Source of the DNA: Climacium dendroides
Taxonomy: Eukaryota > Streptophyta > Bryopsida > Hypnales > Climaciaceae
Direction: 5' to 3'
NCBI GenBank assembly: GCA_950106755.1
Contig: OX467087.1
Location: forward strand, 6,266,047-6,330,046
Length of the DNA stretch: 64,000 nt
Made by a program: the position numbers and the translations under genes. Positions 1 to 10,861 of the stretch are shown here, one piece after another. Numbering within the stretch: position 1 is the stretch's first letter; each line of letters begins with the position of its first letter. The notes under the pieces were generated by a model, which did no database searches, was not told the origin of the DNA, and saw only the letters and a list, made by a program, of their open reading frames with translations.

Positions 1-575
1 TGATATTATAGAAATAATATAGTCGTTGCAATTGAGGTGATATTAAAGAGGATCAATATGGTGATATTATAAAGGTAGCAATTCCATTGCTTTTCTTGGC
101 TTTATACTTCTTTTGCATTTCTATAATTTTGTGCTTTTGTGAGCTTTGAGCTTTTGATTTCAATTTTCTATTTCTACTACCAAATGATCTAAGAAATTTA
201 TTGGATTGAACCGATTTTGGATTTCACAACAATTAAATTGTTTACAAAGCTTTTGAGATTTACAAGTTTTTTCCTTTAAATTCTTCTATTTGGATTGCCA
301 TTGTTTGTAACAATTGAGTCAAATTTCTAATGCATTCTAATGTATGTGTATCTTTTATCGTATCCATCATTGCATGTATTTTATTCATCTTTCATTAAAT
401 TTCTATTGTTTATTTCAATATATGATTATTTATTAAAAAAATTATATAAAGATTTTAGTAATTTTTATTTGAAGATTTATTGAAGTTCTTGCTTTGCATT
501 CTATCTAATACATAAAAATTCTAATGAAATTCTAATGGTGAATGCGTAGCATAGCAAGTGCCAACTGCTAGTAGA
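1..575 (+). repeat. Unclassified AT-rich dispersed repeat, truncated by the window edge
   Basis: AT-rich sequence without a convincing reading frame. Positions about 385-575 match, in reverse complement, two diverged stretches at about 51,965-52,180 and 52,580-52,700. Shared words include a TTTAGTAATTTT run and the later run GCAAGTGCCAACTGCTAG, which appears as AAGCGCCAACCACTAG on the minus strand of the other copy. The first 80 bases (GTGATATTA words and ATAGTCGTTG) also resemble 52,450-52,560. It is probably the end of one transposable element family; no terminal repeats or class could be assigned. Confidence 0.5.
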
Positions 576-787
576 AGTCTAAAATTCTACTTTAAACACA
601 ATTTCTACTTTTGACTTAACTATAAGTGGTCAAGTTCCTATTAATTCTAATTTGTACTATTCCACATGGTTTGTTCTACATCCTACCACCCCATATGCAT
701 GTAAATAGTTTATGTACTCAACCAAACACTTAAAGTAAGTTGGAGATGTTTTTGAAAGCGTCCAATGGTTGATGGATTCAATTCTCA

Positions 788-1018
788 TTCCACCCTTGAA
801 TGATAGACTAGTGACTGTGGAAATCATCTATTTTGATACCTTAAGAATCATTGTTTTAAAATTTTCCAAAAGCACTCATTGGAAGTCAAAATATTGTAAA
901 AGGTCTCCTCTTTTCACACAAAATTTCAAGGATGAATAGCTACACTTATGTCCTATACAAAAAAAATTCTCTGTCATCCATTAGACACCAAATGTCCACC
1001 TCGACATTTAAGGGTTAA
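788..1018 (+). mobile_element. MITE copy A (TTAACCCTTAAA family)
   Basis: About 230 bp matching copy B at 1278-1495 over its whole length. It ends in ATTTAAGGGTTAA; the left end is diverged (CCACCCTTGAATGA). It has no coding capacity and looks like a non-autonomous element with short terminal inverted repeats. Confidence 0.55.
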
Positions 1019-1277
1019 TCAAACTTTGAATTTTTGTATGTAGTTTGATTTTGTAAGCTACAAAACTACCTGACATTGCATACCCCACTTGGTGTCCCTT
1101 TTTGGCATGTCCACAGGGGGGCACATGAAAATTAGTGTGGCCCTAGTCTCCAATTCCACATGCCAATTGAGCATTTGGCTCCACCATCCGGCAAGTCAAT
1201 TGAGTCAACTGTATGAAGCTTTTAAACAAAGTGCTTCAAACACAAATGGATAAATAAAACGTGGACTAATCTTAAGT

Positions 1278-1495
1278 TTAACCCTTAAATGACAAGCTGG
1301 TCACTGTGAAAATCATCTCTTTGGGTACCATATGAATTATTGGCTTAAAAAAATGAAAAAGCACTCATTGAAAGACAAGTTACAGTCCTTTTTTCACAAA
1401 ATTTGAAGGATGAATAGTTGCACTTCTGTCCTGCATGGAGAGATTCTTTGTCATTCATTGACCGAAAAACATCCTCGACGTCGTTTAAGGGTTAA
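1278..1495 (+). mobile_element. MITE copy B (TTAACCCTTAAA family)
   Basis: A 218-bp unit that begins TTAACCCTTAAATGAC and ends GTCGTTTAAGGGTTAA, a 16-bp terminal inverted repeat with one mismatch. The interior matches copy A at 788-1018 and the partial copy at 37,573-37,680. It is non-coding. The superfamily was not determined; the outermost TTAA could be a target duplication. Confidence 0.65.
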
Positions 1496-1910
1496 AGACA
1501 GTCTGATGACAGTTTGATGATAACTCCACAAGGGATGATTCTCAAATCAATCGTGAGTCGTGACTTCCACCAACTCACTAATAAGGTGTGGTCTTCTGGA
1601 ACTCCATTTGCGTTCTGGCTTTCGCTTCTCATTGCTGGATTAGGGTTTCACGGTTTCCGCCTTACCATCTCTCGATTCCTTGTATCAAACTCTTGTGCTT
1701 CTTCTGTAGGACATCGCTGTCGGTGCTCTTTGCGGTTGTCAAACTCTTTTCTGGTTTGAATTTCTCTTCGCACGTCTGGTAAGGTTGATCGATGGTAGAT
1801 CTTTGTGGTGTACTTGAAGCTCCCAAGAGGCTACTGCTTGGGTTCAAGGCTTCAGAACTTCCTCATTGCCTGCATTATTGTTGAAATGCTCCTTGTTTTA
1901 CATATTTGCA

Positions 1911-2091
1911 GGTCGTCTATGCGTAACCACTAGCGGTCGATCAATATATTTACGTACCAGTGTATTTTTTCTAGCGCAGGCATCATTTACACTCACTTGG
2001 GATCCCGCCGACGAGAGGAATGAAACGCAGTATCATGACCTTGTCTCGTTTGAATCTAGCAACATCAAGACAGAAATCCGAAGCAACAAAT
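1911..2091 (+). other. Possible upstream exon of the NAD kinase remnant
   Basis: The stretch follows an acceptor-like TTTGCAG and is open, ending in an acidic/polar peptide (DLVSFESSNIKTEIRSNK) next to a TAG. Its position before the NAD kinase exons and its polar composition would fit a regulatory N-terminal exon, but no diagnostic motif is visible. The rest of 1500-2248 shows no supportable gene. Confidence 0.2.
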
Positions 2092-2248
2092 AGGTACTCT
2101 CCTTTGCGATGTTGATGCATTTGAATTGTCCTGTATTTTTTCGTTCAAACATGTCAATGAATTTTATTCAACCGAGCGCGGCCTCTTCTAGTGCACCGTT
2201 TTCTCTCGACAGTATGATAGTCTCACAAGCCGTCCCTCTATTTGATAG

Positions 2249-3109
2249 ATTACTTTGGTTTGGAAGTCTCCACCTCAATCTGTGTTCATTCTCTTGAAGC
2301 CGAATGCAGCAGCCGTGCAGAGGCTTTGTAAAGAAATGGTTTGGTAAGTGAATCATTACAGATCTTGCAGAATAGTCAACTGGGGCGTCTTGAAAATTTT
2401 CGTACTTTATCTAAAATGTGCATCAAATTTTCAAACGTATCTTCTTGCTTATTTTGTTTACTATAGCATGTATTTTACATCGTGCAGACGCCTTGCATCT
2501 CTGCGGAGAGTTCTTACCGCGAGTGGAGTTTGACAGTCAGTGCTATATATGGTCTTGGCTCTTGTACTGAGCACGTCAACCATGATTTGCAGGTGGCTCA
2601 AAGAACAAAATATTGCTAATGTTTATGTGGAAGCAAGAGTCAAAGCAGAATTGCTGGAGGATAGTACTGACTTTGAGTTCATCCAGACATATGAGACAGG
2701 TATAATCTTTGAAGTTGCTTTTAGACATCTATGTTGCAGCATTAATGGTTCACATATTTTTAACACCATGCAAATAGTGAGTCTTATTTCAATCCCCGAA
2801 GACCCCAAGACAATGCGTTTACAATTACCTAAGTTGTACGTCTGGAAATTTCTGACCTGGTTTTGATGTCTAGAACTATCGATGCACGTTGATGACAATA
2901 TGGAAGCTACATATGGCTGTCCAGCTTATTCCTAATTCAGTAGAATAGGACAGAATATCATCAATTGACTTAATTGGATTATACATTGTGAATTTTTGTT
3001 GGCAGAGGATCAACTAAAGGACATCGACGAGCGACTAGACCTGATCATCACTTTAGGTGGTGATGGAATGATGCTCTGGACAAGCTTACTTTTCCCTATT
3101 CATGCTTAG
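2249..3109 (+). pseudogene. NAD(H) kinase gene fragment (three exons, 3' truncated)
   Basis: NAD kinase phosphorylates NAD to NADP using ATP. Three consecutive exons join in phase. Exon 2249-2343 encodes LVWKSPPQSVFILLKPN, like the first beta strand of plant NAD kinases. Exon 2593-2699 encodes WLKEQNIANVYVEARV and the following ELL...F.QTY segment. Exon 3006-3109 contains LIITLGGDGMMLW, the family GGDG nucleotide-binding motif, with Met where Thr is usual. Donors (GTAAGT, GTATAA) and acceptors (TTGCAG, TTGGCAG) are plant-like. The frame stops at TAG 3107-3109 and nothing recognisable as the remaining catalytic domain follows. About two thirds of the kinase domain is missing, so I call it a truncated pseudogene. 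The family assignment is firm; the exact ends are inferred. Confidence 0.72.
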
Positions 3110-3244
3110 TTTAGAGTCCATCACTAAGTAAAAACTAAGCTTTTTGTTTGCCTCAAACCTATGTTCAGAGTGGATACGGATTTGGTTTACGTGAAATTTC
3201 CATTGTTTTTAATAATTTTAGATCCTCGCAAGTCAGTTTAAAGT

Positions 3245-4475
3245 AAGTGCTGGGGGACCTTGGATGTCACGGAGCCATCCTCACCTATCGGGGCAGGGAA
3301 TCCACCACTTCTCACGTCACCTAGGGCAGAGGCGTCGAAAATGGCACAGAAGCACTGTCTTGTGCCCGTGTTGCAGCCCACAGTTCCTGTAGATGTCGTT
3401 GAACCAATCCCCATTGTTGGCCAAAGCAATGTCAAAGACGATGTTGTTGTTGACGTTAACTCCGACAAGAGGGTTTTTGAAGACGATGTTGTTCATGATG
3501 TTGTAGCTAACGCTGAGGAGGAGCAGGTAGAAGGCGCCGGTGAAGTTGCGATCCCTGAAACTACTGAAGGTCAGCAAGGAGTGGAAGATGTGTACGCCAT
3601 AGTCAAAGACTCCGGGGCGCAGGCAACATCTGAGAGGAGAGGAAGCACTATGGAGACCTCCACGGAGCAACAGGTGATGCGACGTCTCTCTTTCCATTTT
3701 AAGTGCCAAGTGACCGACGTGAAGCACTCCCTTTGTTAGGCTAGTGAAGTTATTTCCATGAATTGCCTTGTATGAGGATGGTGTCGTAGCGTAGTAGCGT
3801 TTGTTTGCAATGCTTCAATTTTTTTTTACAAGTGCGTGTCAAATTGGACATCGAAGTGAATGTCACTAGTGGCAGACGTTGATGCACTCCAGGGCTCAGC
3901 TTGTTCTTTTCAAAGCGAGTACATCAGAATAGTATGTAAGCAGAAGTCAAAGTTTCCTTTCAGTCCCCCATTCCATTGAATGCGCAGGTATGTTTTACAA
4001 TAACTATGTGCATCTTACAGGAAAGCAAGTGCCTCAATGGTGCTCAGGTAAGGCTAGGAAGTGTAGGTGATTAGAAGATGTCAAAAGTGAATAATAATTG
4101 TGTGATGGTGTTGCAGGAAGACATTGAAGTCCTTGGTGAGTCCTCAAGCCGACCTCGGTGTGCTGTGAGGACCACGCAAGCTGCGAAGGGCACAAAGGCT
4201 ACACGGAAGGCAACAATTTCCAAAGCGGTGGGTCTTCTTAAACCTACCCAACCCACTAAAAAGGTTAGGAAGGCTGCATTCCATTCACCCATACTTTCAT
4301 TTGTTTCTGTATGCAACTTAAAAGAATAATGCAAGTGTAGCATTCCTTGACATTTGTTGTGGCTGTATAAGAGTCCCAGAAATAAACATACACGAGTAGG
4401 TACTGCTGGTTTTGACTTGGTGTGGTACGATGCAGGCTGTTGTTGTCAAGAAATCGGATGCACCTCGGAAGAAGT
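3245..4475 (+). CDS. Unrecognised multi-exon gene, acidic then Lys-rich (perhaps transposon-encoded)
   Basis: Not recognised. A first open stretch (~3260-3685) is acidic, with DDVV, EEEQVEGAGE and EDVYAIV. Short exon-like blocks follow with good splice sites: 4020-4047 (after CTTACAG, before GTAAGG), 4117-4262 (after TTGCAG, encoding EDIEVLGESSSRPRC and a Lys/Arg/Thr tail) and 4436-4475 (after TGCAG, AVVVKKSDAPRKK then stop). The basic C-terminus suggests a nuclear protein. The gene ends about 1 kb before the right terminus of a CACTA element and has the same orientation, so it may be an element-encoded protein. Exon joins are inferred and no catalytic motif is visible. Confidence 0.35.
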
Positions 4476-4979
4476 GAGTCCCTGTTTGCCACAGCGTGTC
4501 CAACTTTACATCGCATATGATGGTCAAGCATGTTATTCAGAACATTGAGTAGAACGCACCATGTTTTCATTGAAAGTGTTGTAGTTAATGTTGTTGTGGA
4601 TTTCTTCGTAGTACTAGACTATGGGCATGTGCATAGCTATTTTGTGCAAAAGTTGGCAAGTGGCCTTATAATCCCAATGCCATTGAAAACACAGGCTTCT
4701 ATGCTTGGACATCTCTTACAAAGACACATAATTCATCTTCTAATGGCATATCTCAATCTTCCATTCACTCATGTATATGGGCTGTAGAGTACATCGTCTT
4801 TGATGTTGAGGTTTATGATTCACGTTGTTCATTTCGTTCGAGAAAACATCCTTCCTCTCGCATTGTATGTCTTCTGTAATGCTCAAGAAAACACTGCAGA
4901 TGTCACTGTGCGTGTCGAACGGAACACTGAACGCAAAGCAATGCATACCCCAGTACACGGGTTGCTCTATTTAATGTCA

Positions 4980-5535
4980 CAATAGACGTGTATGTAGACG
5001 ATGTCTGCGATTTCAACAAAGAATAAATTCCACAATATTGTCCACCCAGGTCGTTTCCTAAAGCACATTCTCATTGACTCTGATGTCATTTAAAACATCC
5101 TCCTGTCAAATGTGACGTCCCAGAGAACATCACACAGAACACCGACGTGTACCGCAGAAGAGTGCCATGTCAGTTGCCACGTAGGCTGCGTGCACTGGAA
5201 ATTATTTTCCACGTCGGATATTTAGAGGTCCACGTCATTGGACACGTCAGAACGTCGTTGGATGAAAAAGTTGTCCAACATGTCCCTGTCCATCGTTAAA
5301 AATCCTACGTGGATGCCAAAACCCCTCCACATGGCACTCTCAGAAACTCTTGGGTGACCCTGTTGTTTTCGATGTCACAAAAAATTTAAGCATGTTTTAG
5401 CACATAACATGGCCCATTTTTGGCCCGTTTTTTTAAACGGATTTTTTTAGACGTCACTACAGGCATCGTCCTTGTTAATTTGAACATCACGGCACGTTTT
5501 TCCGTTGTTAAAAAAAACACTGATTTCTTATAGTG
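4980..5535 (+). mobile_element. Right terminal region of a CACTA (EnSpm-like) transposon
   Basis: The stretch ends in AAATCAGTG-type sequence read on the minus strand as CACTATAAGAAATCAGTG, a typical CACTA terminus, at 5535. The preceding ~500 bp is packed with short GACGT/ACGTC/GATGTC words in both orientations, as expected of subterminal transposase-binding repeats. TTT at 5536-5538 could be the 3-bp target duplication. The matching left terminus was not found, so the left limit is arbitrary and the element may start before or inside the gene-like stretch at 3.2-4.5 kb. 4480-4980 holds no supportable gene. Confidence 0.6.
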
Positions 5536-5538
5536 TTT

Positions 5539-8425
5539 GCTAGCAGCCTCTCAGATACCCCTTTTCACCTAGGGCTATATCCTACACGCAGGCTATACTG
5601 GCATCCGAGCAATACTACCCTAACCTTACTGCCGGAACCATCCGGTTGATCCCCCCCCTCAAGTTTAATACATCTGGATACCCTCACAACATCGACTCTT
5701 GCCACACAAGGTAAGTTCTCAGTCCCGGAAACGCAAGAACGGACTCACACCTCTCACAAACATATACCGTACATAAGAAAGATAAGAGGTTGGATACTCC
5801 AATACACTTTAGAATTAAACTCCGAAAAAAAAGTACAATGCTGAAACTATGAGATGGTTGTTAATGACTAAAAAGGGCATTAAAAGTCCTACTTATACTA
5901 AGATTAACGTCATCCTAAAAATTCTACAAAACATTCCTACTGGTCCGCTAGATTTCCGGAAGATTCCAAATCCTATTTTTCCAGCTTTGACGGCCGGACT
6001 CCGGTATTGCTACTATACTATACTACTGTATACTATTCTTTTGAATCTGGATCTTTCGGAGGGACATAGTCCTTCAGAAGATCCAGCTTTACCTCTTTCC
6101 GGCTACCCTCCAGAGAAAACAGATTCGGACCCCTTTGACCCCATCTTGGGATTTCCATAATACTGGTGTCCCTGTCTACACTTCTAGTCCCGACTACCTG
6201 AATGTTCGGACTCCCTCTCGCATCCTTCTGAGTCTTCTTATGACGCGGAAAAGACTGTACCGTCCGTCCGGCGTGAACTTCCGGAGAAGCGCCCGTCAAG
6301 TCAATGGTCGGAGTCACCGGCAGCAGGTCTTCACTTCCCAGAGGTACCACTGCTCCCTAGTCCACTCCTTCTAAGCTTCCAGCTGGTGGTAAAAGTTCCG
6401 GATTTACCGGGACCACCGATGAGACCTCCGTAACCATAGGTTCCGGATTGCTGCTTTCCGGAACCACCAAAGTCTGCGCTGACGGGGGAGATTAAGGTGC
6501 GGGATCCGACTTTGTGGACGTAATGTACTCCATCATCTCCCTCATCGCGACCCGGGATGTATCCATTCGTCTTGCCTGCTCCAGTAAACATTTGACGATA
6601 GGAACCCGGCTTGAGCTGGCGGCTGCATCAAGGTTAGTTTCAAACAGCCGGGCCTTGTTGATATAGTCTGCCGGGACCTCTAGAGAACTCCGGAGCTGAA
6701 CTACACTTTCGCATAAGGCCGCTATCTGCCGGCGATGAGCTTCTTCTGTGAGCCGGGCTGTCTCCTTAGCGGTGCGGATGGTGCTTTCTAAACCCACATA
6801 GCGGGATTCCGAGTTCCGGACTTGGTCTCGCAACATCCGGTTTTCTACACGCAACGCCCCTAGCTCTGATACCAAATTCTTCTGTTCTGCTATGAGGAAG
6901 TTGTTTTGCTGCTCTGTTGCTACCAATGCATCCGTCCTCCGGAAAATGGCATTCCGGTCGATTAGCGCCATCTTCCGGCACACTCGTTTGAGGGCTCCAT
7001 CATAGTTCTCGTAGATCTGGAAGAGATCGTCTGCTCGCTACACTAGATGCTGAGCCATCTCCTGGATGTCTTCTAGAGGCGACCCTCCCAATCGCATGGT
7101 TGTCCGATCCCTCTCCTCCACCTCCGTCATCCGTGTCCGGGAGGGTCCGGCCTCAGCTTGAGTGGTGACGGTGTGCGGTCGTATCGGCCCAACCAGTTGC
7201 AAGGATGGTTGGACTCCCTTCGAAACAGGTCCGGTTTCCGTCTTTACCTCTTGAACCTCTTCTTGTGGTTCCGGTGTAGGAGGCTCCTCTGACGGACTTA
7301 CCGGCGGCGTCTTATTCCGCCGATTCCTCTTCTTTAGCGGAGAGACCGGTTCCTCTTCCTCAGTGTCCTCATCGTCCGGTCCGTCTAGGGTTGAGGGCTC
7401 CTCTCCTCCGTACTGCTGAAGTTGGACTAGGTCCTGATACGCACTCTCTTCATTCGCCTTGAGCAGAGAGTGGTGGGCATACAAATGAGACAAATATGTC
7501 GGAAGAGGACTCTGGGTCTTCTTTCCGGACCGGAGGGCACGCACTAAGTCTCCGACTAGCTCGTGGATGATGGCTGCCCAGTCCATCATCATCTTTCCCT
7601 AGAGGCTCCCTAAGATGGCGGAGGCTACCTTCGCTACTACTCACCGCGGCTTGGTGGGATGGAGGATAGGGTTGAGAAACGCTACCACATCCCGGTACTC
7701 CGGATTCACCAAGTCGGAAACCTGGTTACCTTCCTTTGGATTGGCGGGCGCCTGGAACTCTCCCTCCATCACCTCCTGGTTCTTCTCCATGACCTTGTCT
7801 GGCGCCTCCCGGAACTTGTAGACAGCTCGCCAAGTGTTCACCGTCCACTGGTCTGGTTTCGCCTGAATGGTGGTATCCAAGATACCACTTTCCGGACAAA
7901 GTATGTCCGAAACCAGGCTCTCCTCTCGGATTCCCCACGGCACTTCTAGGAGTCCGTCACACCCCATGTTGCGGAGATGCTCCCGTAGGCGCGCCAACCG
8001 GTCCTCCTTCGTCGGAACCTCCGGAACCACCTTCATCATCGAGATGGTCCTCGGTCGCGGTACAGGTACCGACGCTTCGTCCTCTGAATCCTCAGGCAAG
8101 TCCTTCAACTTCCACCAGCTTACCCTAGAAGCCATTGTGCTCACGATCAATCCTCACACAATCTCTCCCTAAATCTCTACTCACAACTGTCACTCCGGTA
8201 ACCCCTGCACGATCGCAACTCACGCAGTCCCTTAGTCTATCGGAATTCTAACGAAGCGAGGAAAACGGAATACGCCGGTGGAAGAACAAAAGAAAGAGGA
8301 TAAGTGTACCTGCGGCCGGCTACAATCCTCCTCTTATACGGACCCGATGTACGGGACAGGTTTTGGCGGCAAAACCCTATCCCTAGTATGGATCCGGTTT
8401 CCGGTTTAGGGCCGGCGCCGTTGTC
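5539..8425 (-). mobile_element. Gag-like retroelement family, copy 1
   Basis: On the minus strand this runs from a CCGG-rich leader (8425-8140) through a gag-like frame to a ~500-bp non-coding tail (6030-5539). It is collinear with the plus-strand copy at 12,208-15,117. The tail shares long stretches with 14,640-15,117, including GGATGGTTCCGGCAG and GCTCGGATGCCAG. It is cut at 5536-5538 by the CACTA terminus. No pol domains, primer site or LTR pair could be recognised, so 'retroelement' rests on the gag-like protein. Confidence 0.6.
6033..8135 (-). pseudogene. Gag-like protein gene, copy 1, broken
   Basis: The start is the ATG at 8135-8133 (MASRVSWWKLKD). Open blocks run 8135-7641, 7592-7038, 6983-6492 and 6350-6033, and together match the copy at 12,497-14,602. 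Visible parts are a basic/acidic N-terminus, a conserved core (NMGCDGLLEVPWGIREESL; VNPEYRDVVAFLNPILHPTK), an acidic Pro/Glu-rich linker, a heptad-rich segment after FRRTDALV, and a tail ending FLKDYVPPKDPDSKE. Several breaks are in-frame TAG or TGA where the other copy has Gln or Arg codons, pointing to C-to-T decay. No CCHC zinc knuckle or protease is seen. The structural role is inferred. Confidence 0.55.
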
Positions 8426-8636
8426 CTGATGTAAATTAGTACATATTGTAAAAAAGCATATTATTATATGTTTTCATCAATAACTTCATAGCGACGCTTT
8501 AAGGTTGAGAAGCTTGAAAGTGACGCTATCCTACAAAGATGTATTAAGTGGATAGATTTGCTATAGAGCTTTATTCAATCTTGTTAGTGAGTTTGTTTTC
8601 TACTTTGCAATTCAAATGTCGAATTGGAAGGTTTTT

Positions 8637-9062
8637 TCTGAGTCTCAAGATGAAGAGCCTCAACCGGACGTTGAACTTGATCTTTCACTATCGCAACTGC
8701 CGGAACAACCTCTACTGCCGCGAGATCTTTGACGTCCTCGAGAAGAAGCCGGACCGTCTCAACCGCCTAAACAACCTCGTGTGGAGCGGCGATGACACGG
8801 TAATCTTGATGCTGATGCTCGAGCATTGGTGATCTTACTCCAAGTCGGATGTGTTGAAGCAGGCACTCGTGAAGTGACGTTCGAGGCGAGTTATGAAGGC
8901 AAAAACGAAGATCATTATTTTTGTATGTGTCGGCCGGTGGAGGGTAGCCATGGCCATCAACGATGGTTGGAAGGGCCTGTAAACTCTTTGACAAAAGCTG
9001 AGCGTGCTGAATATGTTGCCGCGACCGTCAAACGTATTCTCAAGTTTTTACAAATGGAATGA
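8637..9062 (+). pseudogene. Decayed coding remnant, unrecognised
   Basis: One frame reads ESQDEEPQPDVELDL, then a Pro/Arg-rich stretch, then EASYEGKNEDHYFCM, VEGSHGHQRWLEGPVN and LTKAERAEYVAATVKRIL, ending at TGA 9060-9062. Two TGA codons interrupt it early and would be Arg (CGA) before C-to-T change. A second, overlapping frame (8548-8832) is also open for a while, so the true frame is not certain. The GC content is higher than in the flanks, which favours an old coding origin. No family was recognised. Confidence 0.3.
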
Positions 9063-10861
9063 AGCTTTGATTGAGGCTTTGTTTTTTTATTTCTAGTTGA
9101 TATTTGTTATGTTTTAGGTCTTCTACTTATGTATTGGATATTTATTTAAATCACAATGGGTGATTGTTTGAGTTAGAAATGAGACTGGGGTTAGTATTTT
9201 AGTTGAAAGGATTATAGTTTGAAGTGAGTGTGAATGGGAAAGTGGCTAAAGTATTAGGTGGGCCTTAGTAGGGGCATGGGCTGAAGTGCCACTACCTCTC
9301 ACCTTAGATAGGGGAAAAAGTTAGGAAAAGATTCCTTAGAGTGTGTGGAGAGAGTTTTGGGTGTGGGAGTATTATGGGAAGTTGGAAGCCGAACTTCGGG
9401 TTGATGTAGCTCATTGAGCATTGAATCTTTGGAATTGAAACTTTGGCATCTGATTCCTTGTGATTAGACCTTTCCAAATTGTGCTTGAAAGTTAAATTTG
9501 GACTTGTGAATCAAAAAATATAGAGTTTTGAAGTTGAGAGGACCTAAGGCCTTCCATTGAGAAGAGCAGAGGCTTCTTTGAATCATAACTTTTGGATTAT
9601 TTTTCATCTTGTCTTGAGATTTGGAGGAATTGTATATCATTGTAGTAGCTTTTCAAGGAGTCATCACTCATCTAGTTTGGGGTTTGGAAGAGAAAGTTAT
9701 GAGGAGTTGAAGGTTTGGAGGAAAATTGGAGTTTGGAAGGAGAAAGGCCATGATTTGAAGCGACCACAAATTTGGGTGTGTTTTTCATTTGTCTTTGAAA
9801 TTTCTTGTGGAGTTATTTTGTAGAATTTCCTATCCATAATGAGTTCAATCACTTCATTTGAACTCTTATTAAAGAAATTATAGAGTATAGAAGATAGGAA
9901 GGAGTGTTGCCTTCATAGTTTAGAAATCCGAGACTTTGTTCCTTAATAACTTTTGCACAGAGTCTTAGTTTCTCATGAAACTTTCTGAGATTGTGTATAT
10001 TGATTTGAGGATTCTAAATTGCTATCACACTTGCAATTTGGATCTGTAGTTCAAAAGTTATAGAAAAATATAGAGGCAGTAGTTGGTTGCCAAGGGATTT
10101 AAGGAACCTCTACTTTGCACTCTAATAACTTTTGGATAGTAGTTTAGATAGAGTTGAGATTTGGAGGGTGATTTTCTTGTAAAATTATCTTTCCAAAATG
10201 CTATTACAATAATCATTTGGAGATTTAAGACATCTGTGGCACTAGAATGAAGGTCGCAGCTATGGGAGGAGAAATTCTCTAGTGTTATTTGGGATTCTTT
10301 GAGGTTCTTTGAGGTTCTTTGGATTCTTTTGAGGACTTGAAGATTCAAAGGCCGTACATGCAGAGGACCTAGCCTTGTGTTGTGGCTTGTGGCTCGTTTT
10401 CATTTCTGTTATTCCCAGCCGGTTTTGGAGGCTAGTTGAAAATTCAATTTCTGCATTGTAAAATTGTTGCGAGCCGTGGTTATTCAGTAAGCGCTCCATT
10501 TTGTGTTTGTGGCGACGAAGTGGGGTTAATGGTCCACATGGTCGATCTTCTATGTTGTTCCCACCGATGAAAGGCGCTTCCTGGTCATCGTGGGTTTGAA
10601 GTTTAGGAGCCCATCATCCGGACGGTCACTCGTGTTGGCCGTCCCGTTTTACACGTCCGAAGCCTTGTTTTTTATCACACACCTTTATCCTTGGCCTATA
10701 GAGCCAGCCACACGATAGGCTAACGGAAGAGAAATAAAGATCCAAGCAAAGATTCAAGTGAAGATCGAGAGAAGATTCGAGTTTTGAAGACTTACCCAAC
10801 TTCACTCATCAACGTGCAGCCAGACACCCTGTGTGTTCTCTAAGCGTGCTCCTCTCTACAC
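9063..10861. other. No gene seen; AT-rich with short degenerate direct repeats
   Basis: The stretch contains repeated phrases such as AACTTTTGGAT and GAGATTTGGAGG, suggesting decayed tandem or transposon DNA. Around 10,290-10,325 GAGGTTCTTTG is repeated. 10,500-10,860 is less AT-rich but gives no supportable frame. Confidence 0.4.

Noticed and set aside
3317..3727. Minus-strand frame of 136 codons
   Set aside because: Overlaps the acidic plus-strand exon, whose splice sites and downstream exons give it better support.
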